A DNA stretch of 64,000 nt, from contig NZ_JACCBG010000001.1 in the NCBI RefSeq assembly GCF_013409645.1, forward strand, positions 3,284,001 to 3,348,000, given 5' to 3'. The position numbers and the translations under genes were made by a program. Below the pieces are notes generated by a model that worked only from the letters and a program-made list of their open reading frames with translations, was not told where the DNA came from and did not search any database. The stretch is from Nocardioides panaciterrulae (lineage in GTDB: Bacteria; Actinomycetota; Actinomycetes; Propionibacteriales; Nocardioidaceae). The number at the start of each line of letters is the position of its first letter. Within the stretch, counting starts at the first letter, position 1. Below, in pieces: positions 28,463-37,928 of this stretch.

Positions 28463-28619
28463 TGGAGCGCTCCGAACCTCGCGGGATCGTCGACGGCCCG
28501 CAAGAAGGTGCGAGTACTCGAGTGCCGGACACCCCTCGGCGTCCTCGTGATGAGACCAGGCAGATGCGCGGCCCACCGCGGCGGCGGGGTCGGCCAGCCA
28601 CGCCGGCGGTCCCGCTCCC

Positions 28620-28625
28620 TAACGT
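28620..28625 (+). promoter_or_regulatory. Candidate -10 (TAACGT) for the second plus-strand glycan operon
   Basis: TAACGT within CCCTAACGTTGAGTAACTGG lies 112 bases upstream of the ATG at 28738 and resembles the sequence at 23090. The rest of the 322-bp gap (28463-28737) shows no gene. Confidence 0.3.
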
Positions 28626-28737
28626 TGAGTAACTGGGGGCCGCTACCGCCAGCCCACCGCCCGGGCCGATCCAGAGTGAGGCAATCGGGTCCGAAAGGGC
28701 CCATCCAAGGGACATTCGGATCGTTGTGGGGGGCTCA

Positions 28738-30054
28738 ATGAAGGTCACTGTCTTCGGCCTCGGTTACGTCGGCACGGTCACCGCGGCGGGCCTTGCCGAC
28801 AGCGGGCACACCGTGGTCGGCGTCGATGTCGACACCGCCAAGGTCGCGGCCATCAACGCCGGCGAGAGTCCCGTCGTCGAGCCCGGCATCGTCGAGCTCA
28901 TCGCCTCCGGGGCACGCAGCGGACGACTCCGCGCAACCACCTCGGTCCCGGACGCGATCAAGCACTCCGACCTCTCGCTGGTCTGCGTCGGCACTCCGTC
29001 CGGCAACCTGGGCAGCACCGACCTGTCCTACGTCGAGAAGGTGGCCGCGGAGATCCGGAACGCGATGACTCTCGTCGAACCGCCGGTCAGCGGATTCCAC
29101 GCCGTCGTCGTCCGGAGCACGGTCCCCCCGGGCACGGTCGACCGCCTGGTCGCCCCAGTGTTCGCCGAACCGGTGCCGGGCTGGGAGGTCGCCACGGCGA
29201 TGTGCCCGGAGTTCCTGCGCGAGGGCGTCAGTGTGAAGGACTTCTTCGCGCCCCCCTTCGTCGTGGTGGGGACGGCGGATGAGAAGGCCGCGGCCACCGT
29301 GGCGAAGCTGTTCTCGTTCCTGGACCTCGAGACCCGACACGTCGCGACCACGACCGCCGAGTCGTTGAAGTACGCCTGCAACGCCTTCCATGCGACAAAG
29401 GTCTCGTTCGCCAACGAGCTCGCTCGAGTGTTCCGCGGGTTCGGTGTCGACTCGCGGGAGGTGATGGAGATCTTCTGCGAGGACACCAAGCTGAACATCG
29501 CCTCGACGTACCTGCGGCCCGGTTTCGCCTACGGGGGAAGCTGCCTGCCGAAGGATCTACGAGCCCTGCTGCACATGGCCCGCATGAACGGTGTCGATGC
29601 GCCTCTGCTCTCCGGCACCACCTTGACGAACGAGCTGGTGGTGCGCGACATCGTGGAGCGCGTGGTTGCCACGGGGAGGCGACGGGTTGCGCTCCTCGGA
29701 CTCAGCTTCAAGGCAAACACCGACGACCTGCGGGAGAGTCCGAACGTCGAGCTCGCCGAACGACTCCTCGGGAAGGGCTTCGACGTCCGCATCTACGACC
29801 CGATCATCAATCCGGACAGGCTCGTCGGCGCGAACCGGCGCCACGTCGAGGAGCGGCTGCCCCACCTCAGCCGGCTGCTGGCCGGCAGCCCCGAGGCGGC
29901 GCTCTCCGGTGCTGAGGTCGCCCTCGTCTCCGCCACCGGCCCGGTGGTGACCGCCGCACTGCGGGAGGCGACTACGCCCCACATCTTCGACCTCTCCGGC
30001 CGCCTGGGGCGCAGCGTGGAGGAGCTGCCCGGCTACAGCGGGGTGGGCTGGTGA
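28738..30054 (+). CDS. GDP-mannose 6-dehydrogenase-like nucleotide-sugar dehydrogenase
   Basis: The 438-residue protein has the three UGD/GMD domains: NAD motif VFGLGYVGTVTAAGLADSGH, central PEFLREGVSVKDFF and SLKYACNAFHATKVSFANE, catalytic Cys in YGGSCLPKDLRALL, and C-terminal LGLSFKANTDDLRESPNVEL. The wording CNAFHATKVSFANE is closer to AlgD (GDP-mannose) than to UDP-glucose dehydrogenases, so the product is probably GDP-mannuronate. A GGGGGG ribosome site precedes the ATG at 28738. Coupled (GTGA) to the following glycosyltransferase. Confidence 0.85.
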   Translation: MKVTVFGLGYVGTVTAAGLADSGHTVVGVDVDTAKVAAINAGESPVVEPGIVELIASGARSGRLRATTSVPDAIKHSDLSLVCVGTPSGNLGSTDLSYVEKVAAEIRNAMTLVEPPVSGFHAVVVRSTVPPGTVDRLVAPVFAEPVPGWEVATAMCPEFLREGVSVKDFFAPPFVVVGTADEKAAATVAKLFSFLDLETRHVATTTAESLKYACNAFHATKVSFANELARVFRGFGVDSREVMEIFCEDTKLNIASTYLRPGFAYGGSCLPKDLRALLHMARMNGVDAPLLSGTTLTNELVVRDIVERVVATGRRRVALLGLSFKANTDDLRESPNVELAERLLGKGFDVRIYDPIINPDRLVGANRRHVEERLPHLSRLLAGSPEAALSGAEVALVSATGPVVTAALREATTPHIFDLSGRLGRSVEELPGYSGVGW

Positions 30055-31283
30055 CAGCCTCCCCGCGAGTCCTGATCATCGTCCAGAACCTGCCCGTCCC
30101 CTTCGACCGGCGAGTCTGGCTCGAGTGCCAGACCCTGCGCGACGCCGGCTACGACGTCACCGTGGTCTGCCCGCGGGGCAAGAACACCGGCGCCTACCAG
30201 GTGGTCGACGGGGTGACCATCCACGGCTACCGCCCCTACGCGCCCGGCGGCAGCGCGCTGGGCTACGTGCTGGAGTACGCGTACTCCTTCCTCGCGACCG
30301 CGCGACTGGCGTTGAAGGCACGCCGTCGCGGCCGGTTCGACGTCGTCCAGGCCTGCAACCCGCCCGACATCTTCTGGCCGCTGGCGCGCTGGCTGCGGAT
30401 GCGGGACGGGTCGCGCTTCGTGTTCGACCACCACGACCTGTGCCCCGAGCTGTTCGAGTCGCGGTTCCCCGGCGGCTCGAGGCTCGCGCTGAAGGGGCTG
30501 GAACTGCTGGAGCGCGCGACCTTCCGCACCGCGGACCGGGTCACCTCGACCAACGAGTCCTACCGGCGGATCGCGATCGAGCGTGGCGCCAAGACGCCGG
30601 AGGACGTCTCCGTGGTCCGGACAGGTCCGGACCCCCAGGTCATGAAGCCCGTCGCACCGGTGCCGTCGGAACGGCGCGGACGCGACCATCTCGTCGCCTA
30701 CCTGGGCGTGATGGGTCCGCAGGACGGCGTCGACGTCGCCCTCGCGGCGGTCGACCACATCGTGCACGGTCTCGGACGCACCGACATCTCCTTCACGCTG
30801 ATGGGCGGCGGCGACTGCCACGCCGAGCTGGTCGCCGAGCGGGACCGGCTCGGCCTTCGCGACTACGTCGATCTCCCGGGGAGGGTTCCCGACGCGTACG
30901 TCGCCGAGGTGCTGTCGACAGCTGACGTCGGTCTCTCCCCCGATCCGCGAAACCCGCTCAACGACGTGTCCACGATGAACAAGACGATGGAGTACATGTC
31001 CTTCGGGCTGCCGGTCGTCGCCTTCGACCTGAAGGAGACCCGAGTCTCGGCCGGCGAGGCGGCGGTCTATGCCGACCCGGCGTCCGGCCCGCAGGGGTAC
31101 GCCGAGGCGCTCGTGGACCTGATCGACGACCCGGAGGCACGCGGTCTCATGGGCAAGCACGGCCGTGAGCGGATCGAGGCGCAGCTCGCCTGGGAGCACC
31201 AGGCGCCGTCGTACCTCGCAGTCTTCGACGAGCTGACAGGCGGCTCGGGATCCTCGGACCTTCGACGAAAGGACGCACGATGA
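30051..31283 (+). CDS. Glycosyltransferase family 4
   Basis: This 410-residue GT-B enzyme opens VLIIVQNLPVPFDRRVWLEC, a start common to EPS glycosyltransferases. It has the GT4 features RGAKTPEDVSVVRTGPD and LSTADVGLSPDPRNPLNDVS plus MEYMSFGLPVVAFDLKE in place of the classic E-x7-E. The GTG at 30051 overlaps the dehydrogenase stop, and its own stop overlaps the cytidylyltransferase start (ATGA). It probably adds a GDP-derived sugar to the growing repeat unit; the donor is not determined. Confidence 0.9.
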   Translation: MTASPRVLIIVQNLPVPFDRRVWLECQTLRDAGYDVTVVCPRGKNTGAYQVVDGVTIHGYRPYAPGGSALGYVLEYAYSFLATARLALKARRRGRFDVVQACNPPDIFWPLARWLRMRDGSRFVFDHHDLCPELFESRFPGGSRLALKGLELLERATFRTADRVTSTNESYRRIAIERGAKTPEDVSVVRTGPDPQVMKPVAPVPSERRGRDHLVAYLGVMGPQDGVDVALAAVDHIVHGLGRTDISFTLMGGGDCHAELVAERDRLGLRDYVDLPGRVPDAYVAEVLSTADVGLSPDPRNPLNDVSTMNKTMEYMSFGLPVVAFDLKETRVSAGEAAVYADPASGPQGYAEALVDLIDDPEARGLMGKHGRERIEAQLAWEHQAPSYLAVFDELTGGSGSSDLRRKDAR

Positions 31284-32116
31284 AGGTCGTTCTCTTCTGT
31301 GGCGGCCTCGGCATGCGGATGCGGACCGACAACCAGTCCCTGCCCAAGCCGATGATGCCGATCGGCAGCCGGCCGGTGCTGTGGCACATCATGCGGTACT
31401 TCGCGCACTTCGGTCACAACGAGTTCATCCTCTGCCTCGGGCACGGCGCCAACGCGGTCAAGGACTACTTCCTCGACTACCGCGAGACGGCGTCGAACGA
31501 CTTCGTCCTCACCAAGGGCGGTCAGCACGTCGACATGCTCGGCACCGACATCAGCGACTGGACGATCACGTTCATCGACACCGGCATGGACACGCCCATC
31601 GGCGAGCGGCTGCGCCGCGTGCGTCCCTACCTCGAGGGCGACGAGTACTTCCTCGCCAACTACGGCGATGTCCTGACCGACGCCCCGATGAACGAGCTCA
31701 TCGACCAGTTCTGCGAGACGGATGCGGTCGCTCAGTTCCTCACCGTCAAGCCCGGGGACTCCTTCCACGTCGTCCAGAGCGACGACGACGGCAGGGTGAC
31801 GGAGCTGGTGCCCGCCAGCGCACTGCCGTTCCGCATCAACGGTGGCTACTTCGTGCTGCGACAGGGGATCTTCGACTTCCTCGAGGAGGGCGACGACCTC
31901 GTCATGAACGGCTGCGTCAAGGCGGCCAGGGTCGGTCGGACACGCGCCGTCCCGTACGACGGCTTCTGGGCACCCATGGACACGCTCAAGGAGCGGACCC
32001 ACCTGGAGGACCTGTACCGCCGCGGCTGCAGCCCGTGGGCACTGTGGCGGGGCGGGAGCACCGCCGGCATCGCGAGCAGCCCTCCCCTGGAGGTGCCCCT
32101 TCTGTTCACGCCGTGA
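31280..32116 (+). CDS. rfbF: Glucose-1-phosphate cytidylyltransferase-like nucleotidyltransferase
   Basis: The 278-residue protein starts MKVVLFCGGLGMRMRTDNQS and continues LPKPMMPIGSRPVLWHIMRYFAHFGHNEFILCLGH, features of RfbF-type enzymes (CTP + glucose-1-phosphate to CDP-glucose). The GMRMR loop and the Y-F-A-H-F-G-H segment favour RfbF over RmlA or GalU. It would supply CDP-glucose for deoxysugar branches, but the expected CDP-glucose 4,6-dehydratase (RfbG) is not in the window. The later C-methyltransferase, 3,5-epimerase and SDR genes may continue that pathway. Confidence 0.85.
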   Translation: MKVVLFCGGLGMRMRTDNQSLPKPMMPIGSRPVLWHIMRYFAHFGHNEFILCLGHGANAVKDYFLDYRETASNDFVLTKGGQHVDMLGTDISDWTITFIDTGMDTPIGERLRRVRPYLEGDEYFLANYGDVLTDAPMNELIDQFCETDAVAQFLTVKPGDSFHVVQSDDDGRVTELVPASALPFRINGGYFVLRQGIFDFLEEGDDLVMNGCVKAARVGRTRAVPYDGFWAPMDTLKERTHLEDLYRRGCSPWALWRGGSTAGIASSPPLEVPLLFTP

Positions 32117-32209
32117 CCCACCGGGGGTCAGCCGTCATCCCCTGGTCGGGTCCACCGGTGCAGGCAGAGCGGTCCCGGCGCCAGGTTCCCTTCTCGGTGG
32201 AGGTTCCCC

Positions 32210-33802
32210 ATGACCCAGCCCGGCCTCACCCCACCCTCGCGGCGCCTGCGACCGGTGGTGGTGATCGTTCTCCTGGCAGCCCTGGTCGGTGCGGTACCGA
32301 CGGTCCCCGCCCCTTCGAAGCGGGTCGCGACTGAGGCCGCGACAGCGACGGGTGCGGAACGGTCCTCCGCCCAGCGTTCCGCCGGTGCGGGCGACCCGAA
32401 CAAGGTCTGCGGCACTCGGCAGCTCGACGGACCGGCCAGCCCACCGCCCGGCGCCAAGGCGGTACGCACGTCACAGGACCTGCCAAGCCTCGTCGACCGA
32501 TCAGCGCCAGGGACCACCTTCTGGCTGGAACCCGGCGTCCACACCTTCGGGGACTACCTCTACGACCAGGTCGGGCCGAAGGACGGCGACACCTTCATCG
32601 GGGCGCCCGGCGCCGTGATCGAAGGACGAGAGGTGAACAGGTACGCGTTCGGCGGTTACGCCGAGCACGTGACGATCTCCTACCTGACGATCCAGGACTT
32701 CGGCCAGGGCATCGACGACAACCCCGGTGAGGGCGTGGTCAACCAGGCGTCGGGAGACAACTGGTACGTCCATCACAACACCATCCAGCGCAACGCCGGG
32801 GCCGGCGTCTTCCTCGGAAACGAATCCCGGGTGGTCAAGAACTGCCTTCGCGAGAACGGCGAGTACGGCTTCGACTCCTTCGAGTTCGACGGCGTCCACG
32901 ACATCGTGCTCCGCGGCAACGAGATCGTGCGCAACAACACGGCCGACTGGGAGTCGATCCAGCCGGGTTGCGGATGCTCGGGCGGTGGCAAGTTCTGGGA
33001 GACCCGCAACGCTCGTGTCGTGGGCAACTACGTCCACCACAACTACGGACCGGGCCTGTGGGCCGACACCGACGACGTGGGCTTCCTGTTCAGGCACAAC
33101 TACATCAGCGACAACGACGGCGAAGGCCTGTTCTACGAGATCAGCTACAACGCGCTGATCCGCGACAACACCTTCGCGCGCAACGGCTGGACGATCGGGC
33201 GCGAAGAGGGCAGCGACTTCCCCACCGGCGCCATCTACCTCTCCGAGGCCGGCAGCGACGTGCGCGCGGGCAACCTCTACAACCGCCACTTCAGGATCTC
33301 GGGCAATCTCTTCGTGAACAACTGGTCGGGCATCATGGCCTGGGAGAACCCTGCGCGGTTCGCGGGATCGCCCTACAACCCGAGCACGGACTTCACCACG
33401 CTCGTCAACCCCGGGGTCGCCACCGTCGCCAGCTGCCGCAATCCCCACCTCCTCTCCCGACCCCCCTACATCGACGACTGTCGCTGGAAGACCCAGCACC
33501 TCCGGGTGGAGCACAACACGTTCATGTTCGACCCCGCACAGATCCCCGGAGGGTGCACGGCCGCCCGAGGCTGCGGGTTCATGGGACTGGTGGGCAACGT
33601 CGGCACGGTCCCTGGCTGGTCACCATTCGTGGGCCGAGGGGTCGCCAAGGCCGTCTCCCTGCACCAGGACAACATCTGGCGCAACAACGTCTACGAGGGG
33701 CCGTGGCGCTTCATGATCGAGATCCTGGGCTCGGGGCGGGTGTCCTGGTCCACGTGGCGGTCGGCGCGGTGGCACCAGGACGCCGGCAGCGTCCGCAAGT
33801 GA
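32210..33802 (+). CDS. Secreted right-handed parallel beta-helix protein
   Basis: This 530-residue protein has an N-terminal signal sequence (RRLRPVVVIVLLAALVGAVPTVPA). A long run of beta-helix coils follows (HVTISYLTIQDFGQGID, NWYVHHNTIQRNAGAGVFL, DIVLRGNEIVRNNTADW, ARVVGNYVHHNYGPGLWAD, GFLFRHNYISDNDGEGLFYE). The NxxxxNxxxG coil pattern is that of pectate-lyase-like or mannuronan C5-epimerase/alginate-lyase folds. With GDP-mannuronate production encoded nearby, a polyuronate lyase or epimerase is attractive but unproven. Cysteines (CGCSGGG, CTAARGCG) may form disulfides. Convergent with the methyltransferase at 33816. Confidence 0.82.
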   Translation: MTQPGLTPPSRRLRPVVVIVLLAALVGAVPTVPAPSKRVATEAATATGAERSSAQRSAGAGDPNKVCGTRQLDGPASPPPGAKAVRTSQDLPSLVDRSAPGTTFWLEPGVHTFGDYLYDQVGPKDGDTFIGAPGAVIEGREVNRYAFGGYAEHVTISYLTIQDFGQGIDDNPGEGVVNQASGDNWYVHHNTIQRNAGAGVFLGNESRVVKNCLRENGEYGFDSFEFDGVHDIVLRGNEIVRNNTADWESIQPGCGCSGGGKFWETRNARVVGNYVHHNYGPGLWADTDDVGFLFRHNYISDNDGEGLFYEISYNALIRDNTFARNGWTIGREEGSDFPTGAIYLSEAGSDVRAGNLYNRHFRISGNLFVNNWSGIMAWENPARFAGSPYNPSTDFTTLVNPGVATVASCRNPHLLSRPPYIDDCRWKTQHLRVEHNTFMFDPAQIPGGCTAARGCGFMGLVGNVGTVPGWSPFVGRGVAKAVSLHQDNIWRNNVYEGPWRFMIEILGSGRVSWSTWRSARWHQDAGSVRK

Positions 33803-33815
33803 GGTCTCACCCCCC

Positions 33816-34643
33816 TCAGGCAGGCTCCTTGCCGTTCCAGGCCACGCCGAGACCGTCCCCGGGCCACCAGTGCCGCGCGGGCTGCTCCTTGAAGAACAGG
33901 TACTGGCGGCCGGTTCGTTCCGCCCAGTGCGACAGGGCCGCCGAGTCATGGGCGTTGTCGGACAGCACCACTGCGCCCGGACTCAGCCGCGGCTCGACGG
34001 CACCGAGCTCCGCGGTCTCGTAGTCGTAGGTGTGCAGGCTGTCATGGAGGAAGATGTCGACGTCGTCCAGCCCTGCGAGCAGCTCGACGGAGCTCCCCGT
34101 CCGCTGGTCGATGACATCAGCCCATGGACCCCCGATGACGTAGCCGGCCTGCGGGTCGATGTCGATCGTCGTCAGCCGCCCGTGCCCGTTGCGGAGCAGT
34201 GCGGCCGCGATCGCACAGGAGCCGAGACCGAAGTGGGTCCCGGTCTCCACGACGTGCTCGGGCTCGAGCGCGCGGACCAGGGCGTACCACCCCAGCCGCC
34301 GCGCCCAGTGTGGCTCTCGTGCACCGATCCCCCGGCGTGGGTGGGTCGACAGACTCGCCACGACATGATCGAAGAGCTCCTGGTCGTCCTCGAGCTCGGT
34401 GACCCACTCCCGCGCCTGTCCGACCTCCGCGCCGGACACGGCGGAGACGAACCAGCAGAGCTGCTCCCGGTTGAGCGGGTCCAGGTCATAGGTGAGGTTG
34501 GTGGTCTCGCGACCGCGCACCAGCCAGTCGACAGACCGCCCGACGACACGGGCATCATGCCGCGCGATCATGCCTGTCCGCAGCGGAAGTGCGGCCGCCC
34601 GCGCGACCGGCGAGGTGGCCAGCCGGCTCCGAATCGTCGTCAT
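33816..34643 (-). CDS. Class I SAM-dependent methyltransferase
   Basis: The 275-residue protein has a long N-terminal helical part and a Rossmann-type methyltransferase core: motif I VVETGTHFGLGSCAIAAAL, the acidic ribose ligand in LTTIDIDPQAG, and IFLHDSLHTYDYETAELGAV (methyltransferase-24-like, as in cephalosporin hydroxylase/CmcI relatives). It probably O-methylates a glycan or small molecule. AAGGAG precedes the ATG at 34643, which overlaps the stop of the Cys/His repeat gene (ATGA). Confidence 0.82.
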   Translation of the reverse strand: MTTIRSRLATSPVARAAALPLRTGMIARHDARVVGRSVDWLVRGRETTNLTYDLDPLNREQLCWFVSAVSGAEVGQAREWVTELEDDQELFDHVVASLSTHPRRGIGAREPHWARRLGWYALVRALEPEHVVETGTHFGLGSCAIAAALLRNGHGRLTTIDIDPQAGYVIGGPWADVIDQRTGSSVELLAGLDDVDIFLHDSLHTYDYETAELGAVEPRLSPGAVVLSDNAHDSAALSHWAERTGRQYLFFKEQPARHWWPGDGLGVAWNGKEPA

Positions 34644-35659
34644 TGTCCATTCACTCCTTCGTTCACTCTCCGCAGCCAGGCTTCGCGCCAGTAGGGGTAG
34701 ATCGCCCGGGGACAGAATCGGTGGTATCTGCCCATGCAGGTGACCTCGTCGAGGATCACGCAGTCACGTAGGTGGATCATCCGGCCGGTCTGCTCGTCGA
34801 TGATGTGATCGACGGATCTCAGCACCCGGGCGCGACGCCCGCAGAAGGGGAGCATCTCGCCGTCGAAGATGAGCCCTCGGTTCTTGCTGTTGGGCCCCAG
34901 CGCGGCCATGATCTCGTCCTTGCTCTTCACCTCGACGAGCTCGCCGGGTTGTAGCCGGAGGGGTTCGGGCGCAGTTCCCGGTCCGGTGCCACGGAAGAAC
35001 GGAAAGGGCCGGCCGTCCGCGATGCGCGCCTGCCGCGGCAGCAGCTTGCGGCTCAGCTTCTGGAACTGGTTGAACGCCAGCACGAGCAGGCCACGGAGCA
35101 CGTACGCCGCCGCGAAGTTGCCCGAGCGCACGTCCGCGACGTACTGGGCGGGCTCGAGCGGAGGCAGCGGCCTGGTGACTCGCAGCACCTCGGTCGCGGC
35201 ACAGCGGTAGACGGTGGCTCCGTCTTCATCGGCGCCGGCGACCGTGTCGGCGTGCAGCGTCTCCTCGGTGGCGACCGGGCTCGACGCCGCCCGCGGCTGC
35301 GCGCGCAGCGGGCGGCCGTCGGAGTCCTCCAGCCACTCCTCCCGCCAGAACAGCAGACAGCCGGCCTGACAGCCGCCATGGGCACTGCCGTCGCAGCGGG
35401 CACCGGCCAGGTGCACGGTGTGCTCGAGCTGCCGGAGGCCCGTCGACGGGCGGCTGATCGTGTCGCAGGTCTTGTGGGCGATCGCGCTGATGGGGAGGTC
35501 ACGGCCCGCGAACGCGAGCATCTCGGGCATGAAGGGCTGCCCGTCGAGGCGCCCGTTCGCGTCCAGGGTCGCCAGGATCTCCTCCCTGCTGCGAACCCGG
35601 ACGACGTCGCCGGCACGCGGCGGGGCAGTCGAGGTGCCAGGCGTCTGTGTGGTGGTCAT
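34640..35659 (-). CDS. Uncharacterised protein with two copies of a Cys/His motif domain
   Basis: I do not recognise this 339-residue family. It is an internal duplication. Each half starts with an SH3-like stretch (GDVVRVRSREEILATL / GELVEVKSKDEIMAAL), then EMLAFAGR / EMLPFCGR, and ends with C-x-G-x2-H-x2-C (Cys89, His94, Cys97 / Cys308, His313, Cys316). Exactly 16 residues after the first Cys comes WREEWL / WREAWL. The spacing identity and paired Cys/His suggest metal sites or a redox centre. Between the halves lies a hydrophobic helix AAAYVLRGLLVLAFNQF. It is translationally coupled on both sides, to the GT2 upstream and the methyltransferase downstream, so a role in glycan modification is likely. 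Confidence 0.8.
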   Translation of the reverse strand: MTTTQTPGTSTAPPRAGDVVRVRSREEILATLDANGRLDGQPFMPEMLAFAGRDLPISAIAHKTCDTISRPSTGLRQLEHTVHLAGARCDGSAHGGCQAGCLLFWREEWLEDSDGRPLRAQPRAASSPVATEETLHADTVAGADEDGATVYRCAATEVLRVTRPLPPLEPAQYVADVRSGNFAAAYVLRGLLVLAFNQFQKLSRKLLPRQARIADGRPFPFFRGTGPGTAPEPLRLQPGELVEVKSKDEIMAALGPNSKNRGLIFDGEMLPFCGRRARVLRSVDHIIDEQTGRMIHLRDCVILDEVTCMGRYHRFCPRAIYPYWREAWLRRVNEGVNGQ

Positions 35660-36597
35660 GAGGTCGTGTCTCCCCTGGTCGTGCCGGCGGACACCGGCAA
35701 GTCGGTCGTCGCGAGCTGGCCCGCCGACCAGTTCGGATCGCTGTTGCGGCTCCTCGCCCGGTGGAACCCGCTTCCGGACAGCCGGCCCACGAGGAGGCGG
35801 TAGCAGGCGAGCTTCTGGGACCGGGAGATCGGCGCCCGGGCCACGGCCTCGAAGTAGCGGTAGACGTACTCGGCCACCAACCGGGGGGTGCCTTGACCCG
35901 CCCGGTTCGGGTCGAGGTTCGTGCTGAGCGCAGGGATGGTCGCCCTCCGGTCGCCTCGGCCGGCGTGGTCGCGTCGGAAGTACAGCAGCTCGCGCACCTG
36001 GTGGAACCGTCCACGGAACGCGATCTCGGACATGAACGGCCGGGCGGCGTGGTGGTAGCTGCCCTTGGGCCGGATGCTGCGCAGCACCTGGGTTCGCATC
36101 ACGCCATACTCGTCGTCGGGACCGTCGGCGATCAGCAGGCTGCGGAAGCGTGCGACGGGGTCGGGCGAGCCCGTGTCGAGGAGATAGTCGAACTTGTGGA
36201 CCACCTTCCCCTCCTCGTCGATGATCGCCTTGTCGACGTGGCTCAGCACGACATCCGGTTGCTCGTCGAGCACCGCCACGCACAGGGCCAGCAGCTCGGG
36301 GCCGTAGAGGTCGTCGTGCGCGGCCCACTTGAAGTACGGCGTCCTCGCCTCACCGAGCAGGAAGTTGTGGTTCGGGTTGCACCCGATGTTGCGTGGCTGC
36401 CGCAGGTAGCGGATCCGCTGGTCCCGAGCGGCGTACTCGCGGCAGATCTCCTCGGTGCGGTCGGTGGAGTGGTTGTCAGAGATGACCAGCTCGAAGTCGG
36501 TGAAGGTCTGGCCCAGCAAGGAGTCCAGCGCTTCCACTACGAAGTTCTCCCCGTTGTAGACGGGAAGACCGACAGTGAGCCGTGGCAGAGCATTCAC
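35656..36597 (-). CDS. Glycosyltransferase family 2
   Basis: The 313-residue GT-A enzyme opens PRLTVGLPVYNGENFVVEAL with LVISDNHSTDRTEEI (nucleotide-binding Asp), RNIGCNPNHNFLL and the WAAHDDLYGPELL DxD-type metal site. ISDNxSTDxT is typical of EPS GT2 enzymes. No membrane segment is seen. It overlaps the flippase gene by 4 bases upstream and the Cys/His gene downstream. Its sugar donor cannot be read from sequence. Confidence 0.92.
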   Translation of the reverse strand: MNALPRLTVGLPVYNGENFVVEALDSLLGQTFTDFELVISDNHSTDRTEEICREYAARDQRIRYLRQPRNIGCNPNHNFLLGEARTPYFKWAAHDDLYGPELLALCVAVLDEQPDVVLSHVDKAIIDEEGKVVHKFDYLLDTGSPDPVARFRSLLIADGPDDEYGVMRTQVLRSIRPKGSYHHAARPFMSEIAFRGRFHQVRELLYFRRDHAGRGDRRATIPALSTNLDPNRAGQGTPRLVAEYVYRYFEAVARAPISRSQKLACYRLLVGRLSGSGFHRARSRNSDPNWSAGQLATTDLPVSAGTTRGDTTS

Positions 36598-37928
36598 AAC
36601 AGGGTCGCCTTCATGTCAGGTTGCACGGTCTCGGACAGGTCGGGGGGTGCGGGCGAGCGGTGCAGGTCTCGCAGGCCGGCGCGGAGCTGCCACCACCACA
36701 CGACCGCACCGGTCCCCGTGGCTGCTGCGATGCCCCACGCCGAACCTGCGGCGCCGCCGACGGCAGCGCCGCCGACACCTCCGGTCAGGTAGGCGCACGC
36801 GCACACGAGCGTCGCCCGCAGGCTCCTGCGTGCGGCCGCCAGCGCCCGCAGGCCTGCATTGGCGCCGTTCATCAAGCCGATGCCCGCGAACGCGAGGGTG
36901 GTCGGGAGGATCAGCGCTGAGGCCGGCACCCACAGCGCCCCGAGGAGGCGCACCCCGAGCTGGTCAGGCAGCAGGAGCATGATCGCGAGGCCCCACGCGA
37001 CGACGCCGACAGCCTGGGTGATCGCCAAGGCGATGCAGAAGGCCACCAGGGCGCGCACCGATCGACGTAGCGCCCGGGCTGCCTCGGGCACGGCGACCAT
37101 GCTCAGACCCATCACGACGGCGAGCCACGGCCCGAGCAGCACTTCAGCGGCGCGCACCTGACCGACCGCCGACAATCCGGCGATGAGCCCCAGGAAGGTG
37201 ACGCGCAGCTGGGTCACCGCGCTCATGCTGAGGTTCTCGGCCAAGTACCGTGCGCCGAGCTCCCGTTGCTGCGACAGCCAGGCCCGGGTGCCGAACGGCC
37301 GCGGCCGGATCCTGGCTTGGAATGCCCCGAGCAGCGCAGCCAGGCCGCCGGCACCACCCCAGGCGAACACGAACCACGCGACGCCACCCCTGTGGGCGGC
37401 GAAGGACAGCAGCAGGACGAGGGCCAACCCCCAGGCCAGGTCGTTCAGGAACGACTTCCGGCCTTCGCCGGCGGCGAAGAACGCGTAGCGCCAGCTGTCC
37501 TGGAGCAGCAAGCCAGGCAGCACGATCCCGAGCGCGATCAGCGCGCCGCCCACCGCACCGGACGTCGCGAGTCCCACAAGTCCGCAGGTCGCCCCGATCA
37601 CACACCCCACCGTCGCGGCAGTGCCGGAGGCCACCCGGACAGCGCCCCGCCACGACTCGCGCGCCACCCCGCTGAAGCGCACCACGAGGGGCTCGGTGGC
37701 GACGCCGCGGGAGACGCTGAGGGAGAAACCGTAGGTGGCGTAGGCCAGGCTGAAGATGCCGAAGTCTCGGGGCCCGAGCGACCGCGCCACGAAGATCACC
37801 AGGAGGAAGTTGGTCAGGCTGGAGACCGCCTGATCGGCCAGGCCCCAGCCCAGCCGATGCGTCGTGCCGTGCCGTCCCCAGCGGGCCCGTCCCAACCGCG
37901 AGGCGCGGTACCGCACTGCAACGGACAT
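36594..37928 (-). CDS. Polysaccharide flippase (Wzx/MATE-like, oligosaccharyl carrier family)
   Basis: The 444-residue integral membrane protein has about 12-14 hydrophobic segments, starting LADQAVSSLTNFLLVIFVARSLGPRDFGIFSLAY, the standard Wzx opening, and including LSMSAVTQLRVTFLGLIAGLSAVGQVRAAEVLLGP. It would flip lipid-linked repeat units to the outer face for polymerisation. ATG 37928 is preceded by GAGGAG; a TTG one codon earlier is less likely. It is the first gene of a four-gene coupled minus-strand unit. Confidence 0.88.
   Translation of the reverse strand: MSVAVRYRASRLGRARWGRHGTTHRLGWGLADQAVSSLTNFLLVIFVARSLGPRDFGIFSLAYATYGFSLSVSRGVATEPLVVRFSGVARESWRGAVRVASGTAATVGCVIGATCGLVGLATSGAVGGALIALGIVLPGLLLQDSWRYAFFAAGEGRKSFLNDLAWGLALVLLLSFAAHRGGVAWFVFAWGGAGGLAALLGAFQARIRPRPFGTRAWLSQQRELGARYLAENLSMSAVTQLRVTFLGLIAGLSAVGQVRAAEVLLGPWLAVVMGLSMVAVPEAARALRRSVRALVAFCIALAITQAVGVVAWGLAIMLLLPDQLGVRLLGALWVPASALILPTTLAFAGIGLMNGANAGLRALAAARRSLRATLVCACAYLTGGVGGAAVGGAAGSAWGIAAATGTGAVVWWWQLRAGLRDLHRSPAPPDLSETVQPDMKATLL

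Noticed and set aside
28416..28737. Small gene between hddA and the GDP-mannose dehydrogenase
   Set aside because: Short frames exist on both strands, but none has a ribosome site plus protein-like composition; a hairpin and a promoter-like sequence explain the gap better.
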